DNA of 64,000 nucleotides. It comes from Burkholderiales bacterium (GTDB taxonomy: Bacteria > Pseudomonadota > Gammaproteobacteria > Burkholderiales > Burkholderiaceae_C). The notes below the pieces were generated by a model, which saw only the letters and a list, made by a program, of their open reading frames with translations, searched no databases and was not told the origin of the DNA. Shown here piece by piece: positions 26,610-34,847 of this stretch. The position numbers and the translations under genes were made by a program. Numbering within the stretch: the first letter of the stretch is position 1; each line of letters starts with the position of its first letter. The stretch lies in contig JAIXKN010000110.1 in assembly GCA_026932425.1 (NCBI GenBank), positions 18,642 to 82,641 on the forward strand. Reading direction: 5' to 3'.

Positions 26610-27860
26610 ATGTTCGAACACCCTCTCCTGGCCCGACTCGTGCTGGGCTACAGCGCCGTCATCGACCGCCAGCGCTCGGTCATCGCAACGCGGCTGACGC
26701 TGGCGCCTGCGAGTTCCGGGCCCGCGGGCGACGAGGTCGCCGGCGACGAGCTGATGCAGCTGCTCGGCCAGTCATGGCCCGAGGAAGCCGGCGCGCTCTC
26801 GCTGCGCATGCGTCCGCTCGAAGGCGGCGGGGGCGTGAAGTCCCTCGCCGGGATGGCGCTGATGATCAACGCGGCCGGCGAGCCGCTGCTGCGAGCCCTG
26901 CTCGGTGTGGCGGCAGTGCCGCGCTTCGTGATCGAGGTGCCGGCGTTCTTCGCCGCCGATCCGGCCGTCGCTGCCGCGGTGCGCAGCGTGTCCGACGGCG
27001 GTGGGCTGCTCGCGATCAAGGGCCTCGGCGGCGAGCCGCTGCCGGCGGCGCTGGCCGGCTGCTTCGCGCTGCAGGTCGACGATGGCGCCGCGCCGGAGCC
27101 CAGCGCGCAGGCAAGGTCGAACCCTGTCCGGGCACGCCTGGGCGTGCGCAGTCCCGCCGAGCTCGAGGCCGCGTTCGCATCGGGCTGCGTGCTCGCCGCG
27201 GGCTGGCCCTTCGGGGATCCGCCGCCGGCAAGCGCGGGCAAGAAGGCGATCGCCCCGGAGCTGCAGGTGATCCTCGAGCTCATCAACCGCGTCGATCGCG
27301 AGGAACCGGTCGATCGGCTCGAGGCCGTGCTGAAGAACGACCCGACGCTGGCCTTCCGCCTGATCCGCTACATCAACTCGCCGGGCTTCGGCCTGTCGGT
27401 GGAGATCGGTTCGTTCAGGCACGCGCTGATGATCCTGGGTTACCAGAAGCTCAAGCGCTGGCTGGCGCTGCTGCTCGCCTCGGCGAGCAAGGACGCGAAC
27501 ATGAAGCCGGTGATGTTCGCCGCGGTGCGCCGGGGCCTGATCATGGAGGAACTGGTGAAGAGCAGCGGCGACGCCGAACTGCGCGGCGAGCTCTTCATCT
27601 GCGGCGTCTTCTCGCTGCTGGACCGGCTGCTCGGGCAGCCCTTCGCGGAACTGCTGCGCGCGGTGCCGGTGTCCGAGCGGGTGCGGCAGGCGCTGCTGGG
27701 CGAGGAGGGACCCTTCCTGCCCTACCTGGAGCTGGTGCAGGCGATCGAGCAGGAGTCGGTGATCGACGTGCGCGAGAAGGCCGAGCGCTTGATGCTGGCG
27801 CCGGCGGAAGTCAATCGTGCGCTGCTCTCGGCCCTCGCGGCCGCGGCGCAGCTCGACTGA
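26610..27860 (+). CDS. HDOD-domain signalling protein with degenerate EAL-like N-terminus
   Basis: 416 residues. The C-terminal part (about 220-410) is an HDOD domain: LELINRVDREEPVDRLEAVLKNDPTLAFRLIRYINSPGFG, then HALMILGYQKLKRWL. The N-terminal 200 residues have the outline of a YuxH-type EAL domain (FEHPLLARLVLGYSAVIDRQ, and PRFVIEVPAFF) but no catalytic EAL motif, so it is probably not a phosphodiesterase. Start at ATG 26610; an upstream TTG is less likely. It lies just before the PAS kinase gene, whose GTG is 11 bases behind its stop, which suggests a common job. Confidence 0.82.
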   Translation: MFEHPLLARLVLGYSAVIDRQRSVIATRLTLAPASSGPAGDEVAGDELMQLLGQSWPEEAGALSLRMRPLEGGGGVKSLAGMALMINAAGEPLLRALLGVAAVPRFVIEVPAFFAADPAVAAAVRSVSDGGGLLAIKGLGGEPLPAALAGCFALQVDDGAAPEPSAQARSNPVRARLGVRSPAELEAAFASGCVLAAGWPFGDPPPASAGKKAIAPELQVILELINRVDREEPVDRLEAVLKNDPTLAFRLIRYINSPGFGLSVEIGSFRHALMILGYQKLKRWLALLLASASKDANMKPVMFAAVRRGLIMEELVKSSGDAELRGELFICGVFSLLDRLLGQPFAELLRAVPVSERVRQALLGEEGPFLPYLELVQAIEQESVIDVREKAERLMLAPAEVNRALLSALAAAAQLD

Positions 27861-27870
27861 ACGCGATGAC

Positions 27871-30800
27871 GTGAGGCCGGCCCCCGCATTCGCGACCGAG
27901 CGCGTCCCGGCCGAGCTGCTGGACGAAATCAGCGACGCGTTGCTGTGGGTCCGGTCCACGGGGGCGGGCGATGCAGCCCTGCTCGTCGGCGCCAACGCGG
28001 CGGCACGCCGGATGCTGCCGGTGGCCGTGGGCCGGCCGGTGCGCAACACCCTGGCGGCGCTCGGCCCTGCATTGCCGCGTTGGCTCGCGCTGCAGGGCCG
28101 CGAGCGCAGCCAGGCCTTGCTCGAGGGCACCGATGGGGCCACGGTGCGAGCCGAGCAATGGACCAGCGGCGGCTTGCGCGTGCTGCGGCTGCACCTGCTG
28201 GCCGCGCCGCTGGCCACGCGCATCGTCGAAAGCGGTGATGGGCCGGCGCCCGATGCCGCGCAGGCCGAGCTGCTGCGCATGCTCTGGGCTTCCCCGTTCC
28301 CGGCGCTGCTGCACGACGCCGCCCATCGGATCGTCGACGCCAACGAGGCCTTCGTCGCCTTCAGCGGCCACGAGCGGGCGGCGCTGCTGGGGCGCGACGT
28401 CGCCGAGCTCTCGGCGCCCGAGGAGCAGGAGCTTTTCATTGCGGCGCGCCAGGCGCTGGGCGATGCGCCGCGACCCGGCAGTGTCGCGAGCCTGCCGGAG
28501 CGGCGCCTGCTGCACGCCGACGGCGCCGAGCGCTGGTGTCGGTCCGTGCTCTATCCCGTGCAAGGCAGTCGGGATGAGCATGGCAGCGGCGGCGAGCAGG
28601 GCGTGTTGCGGCTGGAGCTGCTGCAGGACAGCACCGCCGAGCATGTTGCGCGCGCGCACGCGGAGCGCTCGCTCACCGAGCTCGGGCAGTGGTTCGACCT
28701 GAGTCCGATGGGCATGCTCGTCTTCGACCATGGCGGCCTGATCGTGCGCTCGAACCCGGCGTTCGAGCGGCTCGTCGAACGCGTTCCGGTGCTGCTCGCG
28801 GACGCCGACGCCGAGCTGCAGATGCTGCTGGCCTGGGAGGGCCGGGCGCCGGCGCCCGAGCTGACGTCGAGCCAGGCGCCGCTGGAGCGGCAGGTGCTGG
28901 TGTGTCTGGACGGGGGGCGCCTGCGGCGGCTGGGCGCGCGTCTCTCGAGCTTCGCGACGCGCGGCGGCCAGCGCCGCTACATGGCGGTGGTCGAAGACCG
29001 CAGTGCCGAGGAGGAGCGCGACCTCGCCCAGCTCGAGATGGGCGCGCTGATGCACACCGCCAGCGTCGGCGTGGCGACTTACGACCCCGCAAGGGGCTGG
29101 CTCGCTGCGCAGCGCAAGCCGGGGGCCGGCGGTGGGCGGGCAGCGGGAGGCGCGCTGCTGGGCATCGGCCGGGAACTCGTCGAGCCCGACTCGCTGCCCG
29201 AATACGAGCGCCTGCAGCAGGCACTGCGGCGCGGCGAACGCGTCGAGGTGCGCTATGCGGTGCGGCACCCGGAACTCGGTCCGCGCTGGCTGCTCACGCG
29301 TGTGGAGCCGGGCGTGCTGGGCAGCGACCGGCCGACGAGTTCGGTCGTGACGCTGGACGTCACCGACCAGGAACAGGCGCAGCGCCGCAACGAGCAGCTG
29401 CTGCGCGAGCTCTCGACGATCATGGACAGCTCCACCGCAGGCATTGCCTACCTGCGCGGTGCCCTGCTGGTGCGCTGCAACCACCGCTTCGAGCGCATGC
29501 TCGGCCTGCTGGCCGGATCGGCGGCGGGCGCAAGCTTCGAGAGCCTCTTTGCCGCGCTGCCGCTGGCGCGCCGCGTCGTGCGCGACGCGGCTGCCGCGCT
29601 CGCCGCCGGCGAGCCCTTCGAGGCCGAGATGCCGGTGGGCGAGAGCGCCGGCTCGCCGGTCTGGTATTCGCTGTCGCTGCGGGCGGCGCAGGATGCCGAC
29701 GGCGGCGCCGAGGCGGTCGCCGTGCTCACCGACGTCTCGCGCCTGAAGGCGCAGCAGGCCGAACTCGAGCGGCTGCTGCGCGAGCGCGAGCTGATGTTCA
29801 GCCTCTCGGAGGTCGGCATCGTCTACCTGCGCGGGCGACGCATCGAACGCGCGAACCAGGCCATGGCCGCGCTCACCGGCTACGCGGCACCGGAACTGAC
29901 CGCGCTCGACGGCTCCGAGCTGCACGCCGACGTGCGCGACTGCGTCGAATTCGAGACCGAGCTCGCACGCGCGCTGCAGCAGCAGGGCCGATACGCGGCC
30001 GAGCGCCGCCTGCGCCGGCGCGACGGCAGCCTGCTGTGGGTGCAGGTCGCGGCGCGCCCGGTCGACGCTGCCGATCCCGGTGCCGGCGTCATCTGCTCCT
30101 ATGTCGACATCGACGAACGTCACCGCGCTCGCGAGAGCCTGGCCGGCCAGGCGATGCGCACGCGCGCGCTGCTCGATTCGGTGCTGGTGGGCATCGTCAC
30201 GGTCGGCGAGCATGGGATCGAATGGATGAACCGCTCTGCGCGCCGCATGTTCGGCGGCGAGCTGGCCGATTTCGTCGGCGAGGCGATCAGCATCGTCGCC
30301 ACCCCCGCCCCCGACCACCCGTTGCGCCACCTCGACGCCTTCGCGCGACTGCGCGAAGGCCAGTCCGAGACCTTCGAATGCCGCCTCAAGGCCCGCGACG
30401 GCCGTGAGTTCTGGGTCGTCGGCAATGCCGTCGTCACCGGCCAGGGTGGCGAGGGCGAGCGGCAGCTGACCTTCGCGCTGCTGGACATCGAGCGTCGGCG
30501 CCAGGCCGAGATCAGCATCGCGCAGGCGCAGGCCTCGCTGCAACGGATGATCGAGACCGCGCCGCTTGCGATCGCGCTCTTCGACGCGCGCTCGCTGCGC
30601 CTGCTGCAGCTCAACCAGATGGCCAGCACCTTCTTCGGGCGGCCGGTCGTGCGCATGGCCGGCCGCACGCTGGCCGAATGCCTGCCGCACGAGACGGCGG
30701 CCCAGCTCACGCAATGGCTGCTGGACGGGGACGGGCAGACCTCGGCGCAGCAGCACGAGTGGCGCGCGCAAGGCGAGGGGGGGGCGTCGCGCGTGTGGGA

Positions 30801-31563
30801 CGTGCGCGTGGTCTGGCTCGATCCCGGGGCCGAGGCTGCACCGCAGCTGCTGCTGGTGGCCAGCGACGTCAGTGTCCAGCGCGAAGCCGAGCAGGCGCGG
30901 CTGCAGGCCGCGATCGCGCAGCGCGAAGTGCTCGTGCGCGAGGTGCACCACCGCATCAAGAACAACCTGCAGGGTGTGGCCGGGCTGCTGCAGCAGCATG
31001 CGCAGCGCGATCCGGCCGTCGGGCCGATGCTCACCGAGGCCGTCGGCCAGGTCCAGGCGATCGCGCAGGTCTACGGCCTGCAGGTCGGCGCCGGCGGTCC
31101 CCTGCGCGTGGCCGACGTGCTCGGCGCGATCGCGGCTTCCGTGCAGCGCACCTTCGGCCGCACGATCGAGGTCCAGGCCAGCGACGAGGCCAGGCACTGG
31201 CTCATGCCCGAGGCCGATTCGATCCCGGTGGCGCTCACGCTCAACGAGTTGCTGACCAATGCGATCAAGCATGGCCACGGGCCGAGCGTGCGCTGCCAAG
31301 CCGGCGTCGACGGCGACCGGGTGCTGGTGACGATCGCCAATGCCGGACGGCTGCCACCGGGCTTCGACCTCGCGCGCTTCCCCGGCGCGCTCTCGGGGCT
31401 GGGGCTTGCGCGCGCGCTGCTGCCGCGCCGCAGCGCCGGCCTGAGCCTGCAGCAGCAGGACGACGAGGTCGTCGCCCGCGTCGAGCTGCGCGCGCCCTGC
31501 GTGCAGCGCGACCCGGGCGCCGCGGCAGCCGAGCGCCTGCTCGAGGCGCATGCCGCACAATGA
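27871..31563 (+). CDS. Soluble multi-PAS sensor kinase (HWE/HisKA_2 type)
   Basis: 1230 residues from the GTG at 27871. No membrane helix is visible, so sensing is cytoplasmic. About seven PAS domains begin near residues 135, 268, 388, 514, 641, 764 and 890. The kinase core has the dimerisation motif REVHHRIKNNLQ, phosphoacceptor His1026 or 1027, as in HisKA_2/HWE kinases, then TLNELLTNAIKHG as the N-box and a short ATPase end. The stop overlaps the frame leading to the ANTAR regulator, its obvious partner. Kinases of this class are known to pair with ANTAR regulators (for example EutW/EutV). The signal is unknown; flavin or heme in a PAS domain is possible but not shown. Confidence 0.88.
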   Translation: MRPAPAFATERVPAELLDEISDALLWVRSTGAGDAALLVGANAAARRMLPVAVGRPVRNTLAALGPALPRWLALQGRERSQALLEGTDGATVRAEQWTSGGLRVLRLHLLAAPLATRIVESGDGPAPDAAQAELLRMLWASPFPALLHDAAHRIVDANEAFVAFSGHERAALLGRDVAELSAPEEQELFIAARQALGDAPRPGSVASLPERRLLHADGAERWCRSVLYPVQGSRDEHGSGGEQGVLRLELLQDSTAEHVARAHAERSLTELGQWFDLSPMGMLVFDHGGLIVRSNPAFERLVERVPVLLADADAELQMLLAWEGRAPAPELTSSQAPLERQVLVCLDGGRLRRLGARLSSFATRGGQRRYMAVVEDRSAEEERDLAQLEMGALMHTASVGVATYDPARGWLAAQRKPGAGGGRAAGGALLGIGRELVEPDSLPEYERLQQALRRGERVEVRYAVRHPELGPRWLLTRVEPGVLGSDRPTSSVVTLDVTDQEQAQRRNEQLLRELSTIMDSSTAGIAYLRGALLVRCNHRFERMLGLLAGSAAGASFESLFAALPLARRVVRDAAAALAAGEPFEAEMPVGESAGSPVWYSLSLRAAQDADGGAEAVAVLTDVSRLKAQQAELERLLRERELMFSLSEVGIVYLRGRRIERANQAMAALTGYAAPELTALDGSELHADVRDCVEFETELARALQQQGRYAAERRLRRRDGSLLWVQVAARPVDAADPGAGVICSYVDIDERHRARESLAGQAMRTRALLDSVLVGIVTVGEHGIEWMNRSARRMFGGELADFVGEAISIVATPAPDHPLRHLDAFARLREGQSETFECRLKARDGREFWVVGNAVVTGQGGEGERQLTFALLDIERRRQAEISIAQAQASLQRMIETAPLAIALFDARSLRLLQLNQMASTFFGRPVVRMAGRTLAECLPHETAAQLTQWLLDGDGQTSAQQHEWRAQGEGGASRVWDVRVVWLDPGAEAAPQLLLVASDVSVQREAEQARLQAAIAQREVLVREVHHRIKNNLQGVAGLLQQHAQRDPAVGPMLTEAVGQVQAIAQVYGLQVGAGGPLRVADVLGAIAASVQRTFGRTIEVQASDEARHWLMPEADSIPVALTLNELLTNAIKHGHGPSVRCQAGVDGDRVLVTIANAGRLPPGFDLARFPGALSGLGLARALLPRRSAGLSLQQQDDEVVARVELRAPCVQRDPGAAAAERLLEAHAAQ

Positions 31564-31588
31564 GCCCGATGCACGCCGGGAACGAAGG

Positions 31589-32221
31589 ATGAGCGCAGCA
31601 GTCAGTGCCGCAGGTGCGCCCGCGCGCGGCAAGGGCCGCATCCTGGTCGTCGACGACGACCGGCTGGTGCTCGCCACCGTCGTGCACGGGCTGACCCAGG
31701 CCGGCTACGAGGTCATCGATGCCGACAACGGCGACGACGCCATCCTGCTGGCCCGCGAGCACCGGCCGGAGCTGGCGCTGCTGGACATCCGCATGGAAGG
31801 AAAGACCGGCTTCGACGTCGCCGAATACCTGCGCGACGTCTGTCGCATCCCGTTCATGTTCCTCTCCGCCTTCTCCGACGAGGCGACGACGGCCAAGGTC
31901 GCCGAGCTTGGCGCCGTCGCCTACCTCGTCAAGCCGCTGGACGTGGGCAAGATCGTCCCCACCGTCGACGCCGTCCTCGCCCAGCTGCGGCTGCGCGCGC
32001 CTTTGCCGCCGGCGAGCGAAGCAGCAGTCGTCGGCGCGCCGGTGCCCGCCGACCTCGAGGCGGTGGCCACCGGCATCGTCATGCACCGCTACTCGCTCTC
32101 GCGCGAGCGTGCCTGGCGGCGCATCCAGCGCCTGGCGCGGGAACAGGCGATCACGACCGCGGAGCAGTCGCTGCGGCTCGTTCAGGCGGTCGAGGAACTG
32201 GCCCGCACCGCGGCGGAGTAG
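31589..32221 (+). CDS. Response regulator with ANTAR RNA-binding domain
   Basis: 210 residues. The receiver domain (about 17-135) has VVDDD, phosphoacceptor Asp66 (LALLDIRMEG) and VKPLD. The C-terminal 55 residues (LEAVATGIVMHRYSLSRERAWRRIQRLAREQAI) form the three-helix ANTAR fold, which in AmiR, NasR and EutV binds paired hairpins in RNA and prevents transcription termination. It is 25 bases behind the PAS kinase gene. Its RNA targets should be leaders with two small hairpins next to a terminator; I did not find one nearby. Start ATG 31589 with gaagg upstream. Confidence 0.88.
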   Translation: MSAAVSAAGAPARGKGRILVVDDDRLVLATVVHGLTQAGYEVIDADNGDDAILLAREHRPELALLDIRMEGKTGFDVAEYLRDVCRIPFMFLSAFSDEATTAKVAELGAVAYLVKPLDVGKIVPTVDAVLAQLRLRAPLPPASEAAVVGAPVPADLEAVATGIVMHRYSLSRERAWRRIQRLAREQAITTAEQSLRLVQAVEELARTAAE

Positions 32222-32389
32222 GGGATCAGGAAGATCCGGCACAGTCGGAGTGCATGAGCGTTGCCGAGCTCGCGGTCGAGCAGGTCTTCGACGAGGGTTC
32301 GGCGCCCTGTCGGCGCCAGGGGCTGGCGGGAGGACGGGCCGGGCGGCTGTTTATCATGGCTGCCGGGGGATCGAAGCAGGAGCGAGTCG

Positions 32390-32857
32390 ATGCAGGGTGA
32401 TCCGCGCGTGCTGGCCGCGCTCAACGAGTATCTGTCCTACGAACTCACGGGCCACCGTCAGTACCTCGTCCACGCGGCGATGTGCCGGCACTGGGGTTTT
32501 GAGCGCATGGCGCGCATCCAGGACGGGTACAGCGCCGAGGAGACGCAGCACGCTGCGCGCATCATCGCCCGCATCCTGCTGCTGGGAGGCGCCGTGGCAC
32601 CGCGCGAGTTCGGTCCGATCGCGGGCGGTGAGGACCTCGCGCAGCAGCTCGAGCGCGATCATGCGCTGGTGGCTGCGGCGGTCGCGCATCTGCGCTCCGC
32701 GATCGGCGACTGCGAGCAGTGCCGCGACTTCGCGAGCCGCGATCTGCTGGCCGAGATGCTCGACGACGAGGAGCGCCACCTGCACTGGCTCGACACCGAG
32801 CGCGCGCTGCTCGACAAGCTGGGCGCCGAGAACTACCTGCAGTCGCAGCTGGGCTGA
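32390..32857 (+). CDS. Bacterioferritin-family protein, heme ligand and one ferroxidase residue replaced
   Basis: 155 residues. It aligns without gaps to E. coli Bfr numbering over the core: MQGDPRVLAALNEYLSYELTGHRQY to DDEERHLHWLDTERALLDKLGAENYLQSQ. Ferroxidase residues Glu18, Glu51, His54, Glu127 and His130 are kept. Glu94 is Val (codon 32669-32671), and heme ligand Met52 is Thr (32543-32545). It may be a structural subunit of a mixed-subunit bacterioferritin or a modified iron-storage cage. ATG at 32390 with agga upstream. No bacterioferritin-associated ferredoxin gene is seen next to it. Confidence 0.85.
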   Translation: MQGDPRVLAALNEYLSYELTGHRQYLVHAAMCRHWGFERMARIQDGYSAEETQHAARIIARILLLGGAVAPREFGPIAGGEDLAQQLERDHALVAAAVAHLRSAIGDCEQCRDFASRDLLAEMLDDEERHLHWLDTERALLDKLGAENYLQSQLG

Positions 32858-32921
32858 GTCGCGGCGAGGCGGCCCGCGCGGGCAGGACCGCAGCCTGCCC
32901 GGCACCGCGGCCGGGTTCGGT

Positions 32922-34178
32922 TCAATCGGCGAGCGTGAAGAAGAAGGTGGCGCCGCGGCCGGGTTCCGACTGCGCCCACACCTGCCCGCCGTGGCGTTGG
33001 ACGATGCGGCGCACCGACGCCAGGCCGACGCCGGTGCCGGCGAAGTCCTTCGCGCTGTGCAGGCGCTGGAAGAGCCCGAAGAGGCGGTCGGCCGCGCGCA
33101 TGTCGAAGCCCGCACCGTTGTCGCGCACCATGAAGGCACGCTCGCCGTCGGCGTCGCTGCGGCCGAATTCGATGCGCGCGCGCGGAGTGCGGGCGCTGTA
33201 TTTCCAGGCGTTGCCCAGCAGGTTCTCCAGCACCAGGCGCAGCAGCGTCGGGTCCCCGCGCGCCTGCAGCCCCGGCTCGATGAGGACCTCGACCTCGCGC
33301 TCGGGCGCCGAGCGCCTGAGCTCCTCGACGACGTAGAGCGCCAGCTGCGAGAGCTCGACCGGCTGGCGCAGGATCGGCTGCGAGGCCAGGCGGGCCATGG
33401 TCAGCATCGCATCGATCATCTGGTTCATGCGCGCGGCAGCGGCCATCACGCGGTCGAGATGATCGTTGCCGACGCGGTCGAGCTGGCGGCCGTAGTCTTC
33501 CTTGACGATGCGCGTGAAGCCCTCGACGACGCGGATCGGCGCGCGCAGATCGTGCGAGACGGTGTAGACCAGCGACGCGGTCTCCTCCGCAGCGCCGCCG
33601 TCGGCGCCAAGCACGAGACAGGTGGCCGCGGTCTCGTCGTGCAGCAGCCACCACGGCCCGCCGCCGGCGGCTTCGGCGAGCGCGCTGCGCAGCGCTGCGG
33701 GTGCCGCGGCCTCGACCTCCGCCCAGGCCCGGCCCAGCGCCTGCGGCCCGGCGTCGAGCATCCGCAACGCCGCCGCGTTGGCCTGCAGGAGCCGTCGCGG
33801 GCCACCGACAAGCGGGGTCTGAAGCAGGAGGACCGGCCGTGCATCGTGCGTCAGCGCGTCGGCCAGCCGGCACAGCGTGGACGTGCGCGGAGCGGCCTCC
33901 CGATCCGCGTCGCCCGGCGCTCGCTGCGGCGCTGCGGCCGCGGTCGGTGCGGGCGCTGGTGCTGTCGCCTGGTCGCGCCGGGCGCCGGCGCGCCACAGGC
34001 CCGCGGCGAAACTGGCACCCGCGGCGACGACGAAGGCCACGGTCACGAAGATCCAGGCGCCTGCATCCGCGATGCCGGATGCATCGGGCTGGGCGGCCGC
34101 GGCCGGCATGCCCGTTGCCAGCGCCGCCGCCGCGCTGCCCAGGCGGGCGCAGCACCGCCGGGCCTTGGACTCGTGCAT
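32922..34178 (-). CDS. Membrane-anchored sensor histidine kinase
   Basis: 418 residues. A signal-like N-terminus and one membrane helix (about 42-62) precede a PAS-like region (about 98-195). HisKA has VYTVSHDLRAPIRVVEGF with phosphoacceptor His209. The HATPase part shows ENLLGNAWKYS (N box), DNGAGFD (G1) and GTGVGLA (G2). No response regulator adjoins it on the same strand. It is divergent from the Hpt gene, 230 bases away, so it could feed that phosphorelay. ATG at 34178 preferred over GTG at 34199. Confidence 0.88.
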   Translation of the reverse strand: MHESKARRCCARLGSAAAALATGMPAAAAQPDASGIADAGAWIFVTVAFVVAAGASFAAGLWRAGARRDQATAPAPAPTAAAAPQRAPGDADREAAPRTSTLCRLADALTHDARPVLLLQTPLVGGPRRLLQANAAALRMLDAGPQALGRAWAEVEAAAPAALRSALAEAAGGGPWWLLHDETAATCLVLGADGGAAEETASLVYTVSHDLRAPIRVVEGFTRIVKEDYGRQLDRVGNDHLDRVMAAAARMNQMIDAMLTMARLASQPILRQPVELSQLALYVVEELRRSAPEREVEVLIEPGLQARGDPTLLRLVLENLLGNAWKYSARTPRARIEFGRSDADGERAFMVRDNGAGFDMRAADRLFGLFQRLHSAKDFAGTGVGLASVRRIVQRHGGQVWAQSEPGRGATFFFTLAD

Positions 34179-34259
34179 GCGCGCGATTGTACGGAGCACC
34201 CGGCCTGCGAAAGAGTCGAGGCACGGCCTGGGCCGGATCGCCGCGTGCAGGGCGTGCGC

Positions 34260-34287
34260 TCAAGTTTCGGGCGAGGCCAGCCGATAT
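34260..34287 (+). promoter_or_regulatory. Candidate sigma-28 promoter of the Hpt / cyclic-di-GMP operon
   Basis: TCAA (34260-34263; TCAAGTTT), 16 bases, then GCCGATAT (34280-34287). Seven of eight -10 bases match GCCGATAA, and the -35 region TCAAGTTT is one base from TAAAGTTT. Predicted start near 34294, about 115 bases before the Hpt ATG. This is the best match to the flagellar consensus in the window. Confidence 0.65.
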
Positions 34288-34408
34288 GCGTGCAACCAGG
34301 ACATGCCCGCCAGGCGCCGCTTGCATGCCCGCTGGTCTTGACGCGAGCGGTCCGCGCCCGGCATCCTTTTAGGTTGGGCCCAAGGGGCGGACTTGTGCGG
34401 GTGATGCG

Positions 34409-34834
34409 ATGCACGAGGACGAGAACGCAGACATGTCGGCCGCAGGATCGATCGATCCCTTGTCTCTTTGCCGCCACGGCGGCGCGGCGACGCTCGACCG
34501 CCGGGCCTTGGACCGCTTGCGCGAACTCGATCCGCACGGGCGGCAGGGCCTGCTGCAGCGCGTGCTGCGGACTTACGTGGCGTCGCTCACGGCACAGCTG
34601 GAGACGATCGAAGCGGCAAACGGCCGTGGCGACGTCCGGCAACTCCGGTTCACGGTGCACGCGCTGAAATCGTCGTCGGCGGCCGTCGGTGCGCTTGCCT
34701 TGTCCGAAGGCTGTGCCGAGATCGAGCATTTCCTGCGCGATCGCGAGCGCATGCCCGCAGCCGCGACGATCGATGCGCTGGTCACGCAAGGTCACGCCGT
34801 GCTGGCTGCCGTTGGCGATATCCTCGCCGCGTGA
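34409..34834 (+). CDS. Hpt-domain phosphotransfer protein
   Basis: 141 residues. The Hpt motif FTVHALKSSSAAVGA carries phosphoacceptor His84, within a helical bundle from about 28 to 138 (LDRLRELDPHGRQGLLQRVLRTYVASL). Hpt proteins pass phosphoryl groups between receiver domains. The gene is 13 bases ahead of a receiver-GGDEF-EAL protein on the same strand, a likely partner, and faces away from a histidine kinase gene that could feed it. A sigma-28-like promoter at 34260-34287 suggests expression with late flagellar genes. Confidence 0.88.
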   Translation: MHEDENADMSAAGSIDPLSLCRHGGAATLDRRALDRLRELDPHGRQGLLQRVLRTYVASLTAQLETIEAANGRGDVRQLRFTVHALKSSSAAVGALALSEGCAEIEHFLRDRERMPAAATIDALVTQGHAVLAAVGDILAA

Positions 34835-34847
34835 GCCCTCCTCGCCG

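Noticed and set aside
27811..31677. A 1288-codon minus-strand frame opposite the PAS kinase
   Set aside because: It mirrors a real gene on the plus strand, has no family features and is rich in Arg, Ala and Gln, as expected for antisense frames in very GC-rich coding DNA.
32254..32400. Small plus-strand ORF (about 48 codons) between the ANTAR regulator and bacterioferritin genes
   Set aside because: Considered as a bacterioferritin-associated ferredoxin because of its place, but it has only one cysteine and no [2Fe-2S] motif. It also overlaps the bacterioferritin start. No evidence for a gene.
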